From the NCBI RefSeq assembly GCF_030818655.1, contig NZ_JAUTAN010000001.1, positions 3,162,001 through 3,226,000 of the forward strand: a stretch of 64,000 bases of DNA, read 5' to 3'. A program made the translations under genes and the position numbers. The stretch is from Nocardioides zeae (lineage in GTDB: Bacteria > Actinomycetota > Actinomycetes > Propionibacteriales > Nocardioidaceae). Position 1 is the stretch's first letter; every line of letters begins with the position of its first letter. Below, piece after piece: positions 31,702 through 40,394 of this stretch. The notes beneath the pieces were generated by a model. It worked only from the letters and a program-made list of their open reading frames with translations, searched no databases and was not told where the DNA came from.

Positions 31702-32727
31702 GTGGTCTTCGTCCTCGCCCGCCTGTGGGCCCGCATGACCTCCGCCGTCACCTGGCGCACGCCCCTGCTCGTGCTGCTCACCGTGTTCGTGACGAGCTGG
31801 GGCGCCATGGCGCTGCTCGACCGCGACAGCGGCATCGCCGACCCCGGCCACTACTGGTGGTGGTTCCTCGTCACGGCCTCGACCGTCGGCTACGGCGACT
31901 TCTTCCCCACCACGACCGGCGGCCGCATCGTCGGCGCCTACGTCGTGCTCGGCGGCGTCGTCACCCTCACCACCTTCTTCACCCACCTCGCCGCGACGCT
32001 GGCGACCGCGAAGGGACGACGCATGCACGGCCTGCTCGACCACGACCTCGCCGACCACCTCGTGCTCGTGGGCTGGACCCCGGGGCGCACCGACCGGCTG
32101 GTCGCCGACCTGCGCAGCGACGGGACCGTGCCCATCGTCGTGTGCGCGTGGGAGGACCAGCTGGAGCAGCACCCGCTGCCCGAGACCGCGGACGTGCACT
32201 TCGTGCGCGGCGACCTCACCGACCTCGCGGTGCTCCGCCGCGCCCACCCCGAGAGCGCGCGGGCCGTGCTCGTCGACGCGCGCGACGACAACGAGGCGGT
32301 GACGCTCACGGTCGCCGCCGAGGAGGCGGCGCCCGGCGTGCACACCGTGGTCACCCTGCGCGACGTCGCGCGCCGACGCACGATCCGTCGCATCGACGCC
32401 ACCGTCCACTGCGTGCAGTGGCACGCCCTCGGGCTCGTCTTCGACGAGCTGTCCGACCCGGGGATCGCGGAGGTGTACGACGCGTTGATGACCCCCGGCG
32501 GACCCAGCACGTGGTCGACGGTGGTGCCCGCGGGCGCCACCGCGACGTACGGCGCGTGGCAGCAGGCCCTGGGCCCCGCGCGGTCCACGACGCTGCTGGC
32601 GGTGGCGGTCGACGGGGACGTGCGCGTGAGCCCGGCGTGGGACACGCCGGTCCCGGCGGGGGCCGTCCTCTACTACGTCGGGCCCGCCCGGATCGAGCCC
32701 GCCGACCTGCGGGCGGCACTGGCGTAG
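31702..32727 (+). CDS. potassium channel with TrkA-N (RCK) domain
   Basis: A 341-residue two-helix channel subunit. Helix 1 is LLVLLTVFVTSWGAMALL, the selectivity filter TASTVGYGDFFPTT, and helix 2 IVGAYVVLGGVVTLTTFFTHLA. The cytoplasmic RCK domain starts DHLVLVGWTPGRTDRLV, a Rossmann-type fold that gates the pore in response to a ligand. It starts with GTG 9 bases after the spermidine-synthase-like gene and ends the run that begins with DUF4178. Confidence 0.9.
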   Translation: MVFVLARLWARMTSAVTWRTPLLVLLTVFVTSWGAMALLDRDSGIADPGHYWWWFLVTASTVGYGDFFPTTTGGRIVGAYVVLGGVVTLTTFFTHLAATLATAKGRRMHGLLDHDLADHLVLVGWTPGRTDRLVADLRSDGTVPIVVCAWEDQLEQHPLPETADVHFVRGDLTDLAVLRRAHPESARAVLVDARDDNEAVTLTVAAEEAAPGVHTVVTLRDVARRRTIRRIDATVHCVQWHALGLVFDELSDPGIAEVYDALMTPGGPSTWSTVVPAGATATYGAWQQALGPARSTTLLAVAVDGDVRVSPAWDTPVPAGAVLYYVGPARIEPADLRAALA

Positions 32728-32831
32728 CGGAGGGTCGAGGTCGCCCGCACCACCCGTTCGTGGGGGCGTCCGTCATGATGGCACCCGACGGGCACCCAGG
32801 AGGGACGGCCCCGGCAGGCAGGAGGGGACCC

Positions 32832-34652
32832 GTGCTGGACAGGCCCGGCCCGCACCCCACCGAGCCGGTCGCTGCCCCCCTACCCCTCGACGCGCCCGGT
32901 CGTCTCGCCGCGCTCCGCGCGATCGGGACGGGGCCGAGCGCCGACCCCGACCTGCAGCGCTTCGCCCGGCTGGTGGCCAGCACCCTCCACGTCCCGGTGG
33001 CCCTGGTGTCCGTCGTCGAGCAGGACCGCCAGGTCTTCCCCGGTCAGGTGGGGTTGCCCGAGCCGTGGGCGTCGGCGCGCTGCACGCCCCTGAGCCACTC
33101 GTTCTGCCAGCACGTGGCGACCACGGCCGAGCCGCTCGTCATCAGCGACGCCCGCACGGTGGACCTCGTGAGGGACAACCTCGCGATCCCCGAGCTCGGG
33201 GTGGTGGCCTACGCGGGGATGCCCCTCACCGCGGAGGGCGGCGAGGTGCTCGGCTCGCTGTGCGCCATCGACCACGAGCCGCGGGTGTGGACCCCGACGG
33301 AGCTCGAGGTGCTCGCCGACCTCGCCGCGGCGTGCAGCGCGGCCCTGCGGCTGAAGGTCTCGGGGCGCCGCACCGCCGACGCGCGCCGGGAGGTCGACCG
33401 CGGCCGCGAGCGCGCCGAGCTGATGCTCCAGGCCGCCGTCGAGCTGGGCGAGGTGTGGTCGCTGACGGACCTGCTGCGACGCGTGCGCGACCTCGTCACC
33501 GGACCGCTCCACCCCGTCTTCGTCGGCCTGTCGCTCGTCGACGGCGAGCACGTGTTGCGGGTGGAGGACCCCACCTGGGACGAGCCGGTCACCCACCTCC
33601 CCGACACCGTCGGGCTCGACGCGTCCTGGCCGGAGGCCCGCTGTGTCGCGGAGCAGCGCCGCGTCATCGTCGCCGGCCCGGAGCAGCTGGTGGCGGACGG
33701 CTACAGCGCCGACGCGCTGGCGGCCTGGCGCGAGCTGGACCTCCGCGCGCTGGAGTGCGTGCCGGTCCTCGGCAGCGGGCGGGCGCTCGGTGCGCTCACC
33801 TTCGGCTGGGACGCGCCCCACGCGTGGGAGCTGACGGAGGACGCCGTGCTGACGGCGATCGCGGCCTACACCGCGACGGCGGTCGAGCGCATCCTCCAGC
33901 TCGAGCGGCGCGTGACCACCGCGACCGAGCTCCAGGAGGCGATGCTGAGCGAGCCGCCGGCGGTGGCCGGCCTCGAGGTCGCCACGCTCTACCGACCGTC
34001 CTCGACGGCCGACATGGTCGGCGGGGACTGGTACGACGTGCACGAGCTCCCGCCCCTCGCCCCCGGTGGCCCGCGGCCGGTCGCGGTCACGGTCGGCGAC
34101 ATCACCGGCCACGACACCCGGGCGGCGGCCGTCATGGGCCAGGTGCGGAGCATGCTGCGCCAGGCGCGCGCCGACGCTCCCGGGGCCGGTCCGGCCCGGG
34201 CTGTGCTGGCCGTGGAGAACGCCGCCCGCATGCTCGGTCTCGAGGCCCACGGCACGGTGGTGCACGGGGACCTGGTCCCCGGCGCGGACGGCTGGACACT
34301 GCGCTGGACCAACGCCGGGCACCCGCCGCCCCTCGTGCTCGCGCCCGACGGCACCGCGCGGGTGCTGCTGGAGGGCGATCCGTTCCTCTACCCCGACCTC
34401 GAGGTCGAGGAGCGCCACGACCACCACGTCCACCTGGCTCCCGGGACGCTGCTGCTCGTCCACACCGACGGCCTGCTCGACGAGCGCCGGGCCGACCTCG
34501 CCGCGATGGTCGAGGAGGTGCGGGTCGTGTTCGCACGTCTCGTCCACGACGAGGGCCGACCGCTGACCGAGGCCGTCCGCCTGCTGGCCGACGAGATGCT
34601 CGGTGGCCGCGCCGAGGACGACGTCGCGATCCTCGCCGTCCGGGTGCACTGA
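32832..34652 (+). CDS. GAF-domain SpoIIE-type protein phosphatase
   Basis: A 606-residue signalling protein. A GAF domain near residues 35-165 (FARLVASTLHVPVALVSVVEQDRQ, then MPLTAEGGEVLGSLCAID) is followed by a second GAF-like region near 190-340. A PP2C/SpoIIE catalytic domain follows, with STADMVGGDWYDV, VGDITGHDTRAAAVMGQVR, WTNAGHPPPLVL and LVHTDGLLDER holding the Asp metal ligands. Such proteins dephosphorylate anti-sigma-factor antagonists. I chose GTG 32832 because GGAGGGGACCC lies before it; ATG 32775/32778 upstream lack a good ribosome site but remain possible. Confidence 0.9.
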   Translation: MLDRPGPHPTEPVAAPLPLDAPGRLAALRAIGTGPSADPDLQRFARLVASTLHVPVALVSVVEQDRQVFPGQVGLPEPWASARCTPLSHSFCQHVATTAEPLVISDARTVDLVRDNLAIPELGVVAYAGMPLTAEGGEVLGSLCAIDHEPRVWTPTELEVLADLAAACSAALRLKVSGRRTADARREVDRGRERAELMLQAAVELGEVWSLTDLLRRVRDLVTGPLHPVFVGLSLVDGEHVLRVEDPTWDEPVTHLPDTVGLDASWPEARCVAEQRRVIVAGPEQLVADGYSADALAAWRELDLRALECVPVLGSGRALGALTFGWDAPHAWELTEDAVLTAIAAYTATAVERILQLERRVTTATELQEAMLSEPPAVAGLEVATLYRPSSTADMVGGDWYDVHELPPLAPGGPRPVAVTVGDITGHDTRAAAVMGQVRSMLRQARADAPGAGPARAVLAVENAARMLGLEAHGTVVHGDLVPGADGWTLRWTNAGHPPPLVLAPDGTARVLLEGDPFLYPDLEVEERHDHHVHLAPGTLLLVHTDGLLDERRADLAAMVEEVRVVFARLVHDEGRPLTEAVRLLADEMLGGRAEDDVAILAVRVH

Positions 34653-34689
34653 CCTCCCGGGCTGTCACTGCGGCGGCCGGGATGGCATA

Positions 34690-34702
34690 TTGGCCAGTCC
34701 AA
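34690..34702. promoter_or_regulatory. candidate operator before the second CoA-transferase
   Basis: TTGGCCAGTCCAA is an inverted repeat (TTGG, 5 bases, CCAA) 45 bases before the chosen GTG start. TGG-N5-CCA symmetry is common for GntR/FadR regulators. The same spacing recurs at 36729-36741 before the convergent GntR gene's own start. Linking the two is inference. Confidence 0.35.
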
Positions 34703-34746
34703 TGAGCCTCCGGGCTCCCACCGACCTGACCCCGCGAGAGGACACC

Positions 34747-35991
34747 GTGACCCACGACCCCACCGCCCCGTCCCCCGAGCGCCCGACCGAGGCCGCCGGC
34801 GGCTCCGGGAGCGGCCCCCTCGGCGACGTCGTCGTCGTCGACCTCTCCCGCGCACTGGCGGGCCCGCACGCCACGATGATGCTGGGCGACCTCGGCGCCC
34901 GGGTCATCAAGGTCGAGGCGCCCGGCACCGGTGACGACACCCGCGGCTGGGGTCCGCCCTTCGTGACCCCCGAGGACGGTGGGGACCGGCAGTCGACGTA
35001 CTTCCTCTCCGCCAACCGCAACAAGGAGTCCATCGCGCTCGACCTGAAGGACGCCGCGGACCGCGACGTGCTGCTCGGTCTCGTCGACCGCGCCGACGTG
35101 CTCGTGGAGAACTTCCGCACCGGCGTGCTCGAGCGCCTCGGGCTCGGCATCGAGTCCCTCATGGAGCGCAACCCGCGCCTCGTGGTCCTCTCCATCACCG
35201 GCTTCGGCCACGACGGCCCCGAGGGCGGCCGCGCCGGCTACGACCAGATCGCCCAGGGCGAGGCCGGCCTCATGTCCCTCACCGGCTCCGGCCCCGACGA
35301 CCCGCAGCGCGTCGGGGTGCCCATCGCGGACCTCCTCTCGGGCATGTACGGCGCGTACGGCGTGCTCGCCGCCCTCCACGAGCGCACCGTGACCGGCGTC
35401 GGCCAGGTCGTGCGCACCTCGCTCCTCGCCGCCGTCGTCGGCGTGCACGCCTTCCAGGGCACACGGTGGACCGTCGCCGGCGAGGTCGGTCGTGCCCAGG
35501 GCAACCACCACCCGTCGATCGCGCCGTACGGGCTCTTCCGGTGCCGCGACGGTGCCGTGCAGATCGCCCTCGGCAGCGAGAGCCTGTGGCGCCGCTTCTG
35601 CGCGGGCTTCGACCTCGACCCCGAGGCCGAGGGCCTCGCCACCAACGCCGAGCGGGTGGCCGCCCGCGAGCGCGTGATCGGGGTCGTCGAGGAGGCGTTC
35701 GCGACCTGGGACTCCGCTCCCCTGCTCGAGCGGCTCTCCGAGGTGGGCGTGCCGGCGGGCAAGGTGCGCACGCTCGACGAGGTCTACGCCTGGGACCAGA
35801 CGCGCAGCCAGGGCCTGCTCCTCGACATCGAGCACCCGACCCTGGGCCGCATCTCGCTGCCCGGCCCCCCGCTGCGGTTCTTCGACGGCGCCGGAGCCGA
35901 GACCACCCGCACCGGCCACCGCCCGCCGCCCCTGCTCGACGGGGACGCCGCGGCGATCCGCGCCTGGGCCACGGGCGACGACCAGGCCTGA
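34747..35991 (+). CDS. CaiB/BaiF family CoA-transferase (second)
   Basis: A 414-residue class III CoA-transferase. It carries LGDVVVVDLSRALAGPHATMMLGDLGARVIKVE, DDTRGWGPPF, SANRNKESIALDLK and VLVENFRTGVLERLG. The catalytic Asp is probably in AGYDQIAQGEAGLMSLTG. GTG 34747 follows GAGAGGACACC; an in-frame ATG at 34702 overlaps the inverted repeat and is less likely. It converges on a GntR regulator whose other side faces a MatC-like dicarboxylate transporter. A role in activating an imported dicarboxylate is therefore plausible. Confidence 0.9.
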   Translation: MTHDPTAPSPERPTEAAGGSGSGPLGDVVVVDLSRALAGPHATMMLGDLGARVIKVEAPGTGDDTRGWGPPFVTPEDGGDRQSTYFLSANRNKESIALDLKDAADRDVLLGLVDRADVLVENFRTGVLERLGLGIESLMERNPRLVVLSITGFGHDGPEGGRAGYDQIAQGEAGLMSLTGSGPDDPQRVGVPIADLLSGMYGAYGVLAALHERTVTGVGQVVRTSLLAAVVGVHAFQGTRWTVAGEVGRAQGNHHPSIAPYGLFRCRDGAVQIALGSESLWRRFCAGFDLDPEAEGLATNAERVAARERVIGVVEEAFATWDSAPLLERLSEVGVPAGKVRTLDEVYAWDQTRSQGLLLDIEHPTLGRISLPGPPLRFFDGAGAETTRTGHRPPPLLDGDAAAIRAWATGDDQA

Positions 35992-36030
35992 CGCACCCGC
36001 TGCACCAACCGCCGCGGCGGCCCGGGGGAC

Positions 36031-36693
36031 TCAGTCCGCCGGGCCGCCCAGCAGTCCCTGGCACGCAGTGGCCGCCGTGGCCGCGTCGCCCGCGACGATG
36101 GCGTCGGCCACGACGTCGAGGCGGTGACGCAGGCCGGGATCGGCGTCGACCGCAGGGGCCGGGGCGTGCTCGGCGAGCACGTCGTCGAGATCGGCGAGCA
36201 GGGGCGCCGCCGACAGGCGCCGCACGCACCGCCACGTGTGCTCGAAGTCCCGGGCGCGACCGTCGGGCGCGAGCATCGCCACCCGCAGCGAGCTGTCGGG
36301 GTTGCTCGCGGCCGCACGCGCGAGGCCGGCCAGCACCGCCTCCCGCGCCACCACGACCTCCGAGACCGGGCTCTCGGCGACCCGCCGCCCCCAGCCGTCA
36401 CCCCCGGCCCGACCGCCGGATCCCTCGGCACCGCCGGGCGCGTCCGCCTCGCGGACCAGCGCCCCCACGCCGTGGCGCACCTCGATGCGCCCCTTCGTCT
36501 CCAGCGCCGCCAGCGCCCGGGAGAGCGTCGCTCGACTGACCCCCAGCTCGGCCGCCAGCTGCCGCTCCGACGGGAGCCGGTCGCCACCGACGAGCCCCTG
36601 CGCCTCGATGAAGTCGGAGATGTGCGCCGCGAGGCTCTCGTAGAGGCGCTCGCGCCGCAGCGGCTGGAGGCGGCGGGGGGCGTCACCGGGCAT
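36031..36693 (-). CDS. GntR family transcriptional regulator (FadR type)
   Basis: A 220-residue regulator. The winged helix reads RERLYESLAAHISDFIEAQG, then LPSERQLAAELGVSRATLSRALAALETKGRIEVR, close to FadR-type GntR proteins. The C-terminal domain is helical (LRHRLDVVADAIVAGDAATAATACQ), short for FCD, after a Gly/Ala-rich linker near residues 85-105. It is convergent with the CoA-transferase and divergent from the MatC-like transporter across a 103-base gap. It probably controls both through TGG-N5-CCA sites. Confidence 0.88.
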   Translation of the reverse strand: MPGDAPRRLQPLRRERLYESLAAHISDFIEAQGLVGGDRLPSERQLAAELGVSRATLSRALAALETKGRIEVRHGVGALVREADAPGGAEGSGGRAGGDGWGRRVAESPVSEVVVAREAVLAGLARAAASNPDSSLRVAMLAPDGRARDFEHTWRCVRRLSAAPLLADLDDVLAEHAPAPAVDADPGLRHRLDVVADAIVAGDAATAATACQGLLGGPAD

Positions 36694-36728
36694 GGCGGCA
36701 TCCTACCCGGACGTGGTCCGGTTGCCAG

Positions 36729-36741
36729 GTGGCTGAGCCAC
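36729..36741. promoter_or_regulatory. candidate operator in the GntR/MatC divergent gap
   Basis: GTGGCTGAGCCAC is a perfect inverted repeat (6+1+6) in the 103-base divergent gap, 36 bases from the GntR start and 56 from the transporter start. Its TGG-N5-CCA core has the same spacing as the site at 34690. Confidence 0.4.
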
Positions 36742-36796
36742 TGACATGATCCCCCGGTCGGCACATGACGTGCATCACAATCCGAGAGGGAACTCC

Positions 36797-38152
36797 ATGC
36801 CCACCGAACTGGTCTCGTTGGCGGTCCTCGTCATCGTCTTCCTGGTCGCGACGGTCAGGGGCGTCAACATGGGCGCCCTCGCCCTCGTGGCCGCCTTCGT
36901 CGTCGGACTCAGCGTCTACGACCTCGACGCGGACGGCGTGCTGGGTGGCTTCCCCAGCGACCTCTTCGTCATCCTCGTCGGCGTCACCTACCTCTTCGCG
37001 CTGGCGAAGAACAACGGCACCGTGGACTGGATCGTGCACGCCGCCGTGCGCGCGGTCGGCGGCCGCGTGGCCCTCGTGCCGTGGGCGATGTTCCTCGTCT
37101 GCGCGGCCGTCACCTCGATCGGCGCGGTCAGCCCCGCCGCGGTGGCGATCGTCGCGCCGGTCGCCATGGGCTTCGCGCTCCGCTACCGGATCCACCCCGT
37201 GATGATGGGCATGATGGTCGTGCAGGGCGCCACGGCGGGCAGCTTCTCCCCCATCGGCATCTTCGGCAGCATCACCAACGGCGTCGTCGAGCAGAACGAC
37301 CTCCCCGGCAACCAGCTCGTGCTCTTCGTGACCACCTTCTCCGCCGCGGCGCTCATCGCCGCGATCACCTACCTCGCGTTCGGCGGACGGGCCCTCCTCG
37401 CCCGCGGCAAGGAGACCGAGGCGGTGCAGGAGATGGGCGCCGAGGCGGAGGCCGTCGCCCACGCCGCGACCCACGCCGGCGGACCCGGCACGCCGCACTC
37501 CGCCGTCGAGGCCACCCGCAGCCGCGCCCCCGAGGACGAGCCCGCCGCGCAGCACACCCTCGACGCGCAGCGCATCGTCACGCTCCTCGGCCTCGTCGCC
37601 CTGATGATCGGCGCGCTCGGCTTCGACCTCGACGTCGGCTTCACGGCCCTCACGATCGCCGTCGCGCTCACGCTGGCGTTCCCCGCCTCCGCGAAGGGCG
37701 CGGTGGAGAAGATCAGCTGGGGCACCGTGCTGCTCATCGGCGGCATCGTCACCTACGTGAACCTGCTGCAGGCCCAGGGCGTCGTCGACTGGGTCGGCGA
37801 GCGCGTCGCCGAGGTCGGCGCGCCGCTCGTGGCCGCGCTGCTCATCTGCTTCATCGCCGCGGTCGTCTCGGCCTTCGCCTCCACCACCGGCATCATCGGC
37901 GCGCTCATCCCCCTCGCCGTGCCGTTCCTGCTCACCGGCCAGGTCAACGCCATCGGCCTCATCGCCGCCCTCGCGATCTCGAGCTCGGTGGTCGACTGCA
38001 GCCCGTTCTCCACCAACGGCGCCCTCGTCGTCGCCAACGCCGACGCCAAGGAGCGCGAGATGGTGTTCAAGCGGCTCATGCAGTGGGGCATGTCGATCGT
38101 CGTCGTCGCGCCGATCGTCGCCTGGGTGCTGCTGGTGGTGCCGACGGCCTGA
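36797..38152 (+). CDS. MatC-like dicarboxylate transporter, SLC13 family
   Basis: A 451-residue permease with about twelve hydrophobic segments. It starts MPTELVSLAVLVIVFLVATVRGVNMGALALVAAFVVG and has SIGAVSPAAVAIVAPVAMGFALRY and GATAGSFSPIGIFGSITNGV, the pattern of MatC-type malonate/dicarboxylate carriers. A hydrophilic, acidic loop near residues 200-255 splits the two halves. The second half carries FASTTGIIGALIPLAVPFLL and SSSVVDCSPFSTNGAL. GAGAGGGAACTCC precedes the ATG. Substrate not provable here. Confidence 0.87.
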   Translation: MPTELVSLAVLVIVFLVATVRGVNMGALALVAAFVVGLSVYDLDADGVLGGFPSDLFVILVGVTYLFALAKNNGTVDWIVHAAVRAVGGRVALVPWAMFLVCAAVTSIGAVSPAAVAIVAPVAMGFALRYRIHPVMMGMMVVQGATAGSFSPIGIFGSITNGVVEQNDLPGNQLVLFVTTFSAAALIAAITYLAFGGRALLARGKETEAVQEMGAEAEAVAHAATHAGGPGTPHSAVEATRSRAPEDEPAAQHTLDAQRIVTLLGLVALMIGALGFDLDVGFTALTIAVALTLAFPASAKGAVEKISWGTVLLIGGIVTYVNLLQAQGVVDWVGERVAEVGAPLVAALLICFIAAVVSAFASTTGIIGALIPLAVPFLLTGQVNAIGLIAALAISSSVVDCSPFSTNGALVVANADAKEREMVFKRLMQWGMSIVVVAPIVAWVLLVVPTA

Positions 38153-38180
38153 GGCCGGGCCTCGTTCGTCGCCAGAACTG

Positions 38181-38206
38181 GGCGGCTGGGGCAGGCCCCA
38201 GCGCCC
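38181..38206. terminator. bidirectional hairpin between convergent genes
   Basis: GCTGGGGC and GCCCCAGC pair around a 2-base AG loop, extended by GGGC/GCCC with one bulge. It lies between the MatC-like gene and the convergent HAD gene. There is no strong T run; outer AACTG/CAGTT arms at about 38176 and 38225 add a larger possible fold. Confidence 0.5.
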
Positions 38207-38253
38207 GGGACCCACACCAACCCAACAGTTCGCGACCCGGCCCCGACGCACCC

Positions 38254-38943
38254 TCACCCCGCCGCGCCGGCGGCCTCCTCCACGGCCCGGAGGAGGTCGC
38301 CGGCGTCCGCCACCTCGACCGGCGGGACGGGTCCGGCGGGGTCGACCACGTGCCCGGGCCGCACCAGCCGCACCGTCGCCAGGCCCGCCTCGAGCGCACC
38401 CCGTACGTCGCGGCCCGAGGCCGCCACGTGGACGAGGGGCTCGGGGGCGACGGCGACTGCGGCCGCGGCGTACAGCTCCGGGCTGGGCTTGTAGGCCCCC
38501 AGCCGCTGGGAGGTGAGGACGAGGGCGGGGTCGACGAGCGCGTGGGCCCGCGTCGTGCGGGCGAGGTCGTCGTCGACGTTGGAGAGGATGCCGACGCGGT
38601 GCCGCGCCGCCACCGCGGTCACGCCCGCCGCCACGTCGGGCCACAGCGGCCAGTCGGCGGCCGAGGCCTGGAGCGCGGTGAGGTCCGCGTCGACGTCGAC
38701 CCGGTCGTCCGCAGCCAGCCCGAGCTCGTCGTAGGCGCGGAGCAACGACGCCCCCGACAGGTCGCGGAACGTGACCGGCGGCCGGGCCGTCCGCTGGGCG
38801 GCCTTGTTGTGGCGGTCCCAGCAGTCGTAGAGCTCCTCGCCGGACACGGCCCACCCGTGCTCGGCGGCGAGGCGTCCGAGGAACGCCGAGGCTCCCGAAC
38901 GGCTGTCGGTCAGGGCGCTGAACAGGTCGAAGGTGACGATCAC
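38254..38943 (-). CDS. HAD family hydrolase, haloacid dehalogenase type II-like
   Basis: A 229-residue HAD protein. The N-terminal nucleophile motif is VTFDLFSALTD, motif II is VGILSNVDDDLA, the Lys is in SQRLGAYKPSPELY, and motif IV is LVHVAASGRDVRGALEAG. The spacing is that of haloacid dehalogenase type II and related phosphatases. The GTG start at 38943 has GAGGG almost touching it, a short spacing. Reading upstream in frame to 40344 passes through the MFS gene and is not coding. Confidence 0.82.
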   Translation of the reverse strand: MIVTFDLFSALTDSRSGASAFLGRLAAEHGWAVSGEELYDCWDRHNKAAQRTARPPVTFRDLSGASLLRAYDELGLAADDRVDVDADLTALQASAADWPLWPDVAAGVTAVAARHRVGILSNVDDDLARTTRAHALVDPALVLTSQRLGAYKPSPELYAAAAVAVAPEPLVHVAASGRDVRGALEAGLATVRLVRPGHVVDPAGPVPPVEVADAGDLLRAVEEAAGAAG

Positions 38944-38994
38944 CCCTCGACCGTAGCGCCCCGCCCGTCTCGCTGGACGAGACGGTGATTTCAC

Positions 38995-40218
38995 ATGACG
39001 GACACGCGGGTCTTGACTGGACCCGTGACCGCCACCGACCTGCCCGTCCACGAGCGCATCACCACCGCGCGGCGGTGGGGCATGCTCGCGGCCGGCACCG
39101 GCGCGCAGGCGTCGTCGTCGGTGATGGTGCACGGACCGGCGTTCCTCATCCCGGTCCTCCACACCGAGGCCGGGCTCCCGCTCGCCCAGGCGGGGCTCGT
39201 CGCCTCGGCCCCGCTCGCCGGCATCATGGTCGCGCTGCTCGCCTGGGGCGCGGTCGTCGACCGCCGCGGCGAGCGGTTCGCCCTGCTGAGCGGCCTGGGG
39301 CTCGCCGCCGCCGGCGGTCTCGTGGCCACCCAGACGACGGGCCTGGTGCCCCTGGCCGGCGCGCTGTTCGTCGCGGGCGTGGGCGGAGCGGCCACCAACT
39401 CGGCGTCGGGCCGGGTCGTCGTCGGCTGGTTCCCACCGGAGCGCCGTGGCCTCGCGATGGGCATCCGCCAGACCGCGCAGCCCCTCGGCGTCGGCCTCGC
39501 GGCGGCCACGATGGCGGTCGTGGCGCAGCGGTACGGCGTCGCCGCAGCTCTCTGGATCCCCACCGCCGCCACCCTGGTGGCGCTCGTGGTGGTCGCCCTC
39601 GTCGTGCTCGACCCGCCGCGCCCGCCAGCGGCGGAGCGGGCGGACGCCCCCAACCCCTACCGCGCCGACCGCTACCTGGCCCGGATCCACGGGGTCTCCG
39701 TGCTCCTCGTCGTGCCGCAGTTCGTGGTGTGGACCTTCGCCCTGACCTGGATGGTCACCGACCTCGGCTGGTCGGTCGGCGCGGCGGGCGGCGTGGTGGC
39801 CGGCACCCAGGTCGCCGGGGCCGTCGCCCGCGTCGGCGCCGGGTGGCTGTCCGACGTCGTCGGCTCCCGGATGCGACCACTGCGGTGGGTCGCGGTCGTC
39901 GCCGCCCTGACCATGAGCCTGCTGGGCGTGACCGCCGAGTGGGTGCCGGGCGTCGCCGTCGCCCTCATGGTGCTCGCCTCGGCCGTCACCGTCGCGGACA
40001 ACGGCCTCGCCTTCACCGCCGTCGCGGAGCGGGCCGGGCCGTTCTGGTCGGGCCGGGCGCTCGGCATGCAGAACACGGCCCAGAACCTCGTCGCCTCCGC
40101 GGTCCCGCCCGTCGCCGGGCTCGCCGTGACGGCGTGGGGCTACCCCGCGACGTACGCGCTCGTCGCCCTCCTCCCCCTGCTCGCCGCCCCGCTCGTGCCG
40201 GTGCGCGGGGAGCGGTAG
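38995..40218 (+). CDS. MFS transporter
   Basis: A 407-residue major facilitator with twelve predicted helices. The loop between helices 2 and 3 carries GAVVDRRGERFALLSGLGLAAAG, matching the family GxxxDRxGRR motif. The second half starts near residue 225 (RIHGVSVLLVVPQFVVWTFAL). Substrate is unknown. A terminator-like repeat follows its stop by 3 bases. Confidence 0.88.
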   Translation: MTDTRVLTGPVTATDLPVHERITTARRWGMLAAGTGAQASSSVMVHGPAFLIPVLHTEAGLPLAQAGLVASAPLAGIMVALLAWGAVVDRRGERFALLSGLGLAAAGGLVATQTTGLVPLAGALFVAGVGGAATNSASGRVVVGWFPPERRGLAMGIRQTAQPLGVGLAAATMAVVAQRYGVAAALWIPTAATLVALVVVALVVLDPPRPPAAERADAPNPYRADRYLARIHGVSVLLVVPQFVVWTFALTWMVTDLGWSVGAAGGVVAGTQVAGAVARVGAGWLSDVVGSRMRPLRWVAVVAALTMSLLGVTAEWVPGVAVALMVLASAVTVADNGLAFTAVAERAGPFWSGRALGMQNTAQNLVASAVPPVAGLAVTAWGYPATYALVALLPLLAAPLVPVRGER

Positions 40219-40221
40219 GCG

Positions 40222-40310
40222 GAGGAAAACGCGGACCGGGGAAGAAAACGCGGACCCGGGCGGCCCCTGGATCGATCGAACCCGGCCCCCGGTCCGCGTT
40301 TTCTTTTCCC
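40222..40310. repeat. 89-bp terminator-like repeat, copy 1
   Basis: This block shares its first 37 bases, a central GCCCCTGGATCGATC and its right arm with the copy at 52960-53048. The left arm AAAACGCGGACC occurs twice in tandem (from 40226 and 40245), and a single right arm GGTCCGCGTTTT (40291-40302) can pair with either. A TTTTCTTTTCCC run follows. It lies between the MFS gene and the ferredoxin-reductase gene. It works plausibly as an intrinsic terminator. Confidence 0.7.
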
Positions 40311-40394
40311 AGGCCCTCCCGCCGTCACCACCCTCGGTGTACAACTGGCCACTGAAGACGTGACCCGCATCACCCGACCCCTCCGGGAGCGCCC

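Noticed and set aside
38944..40344. In-frame upstream extension of the HAD gene to over 690 codons
   Set aside because: It runs antisense through the MFS transporter and lacks any fold beyond the HAD part.
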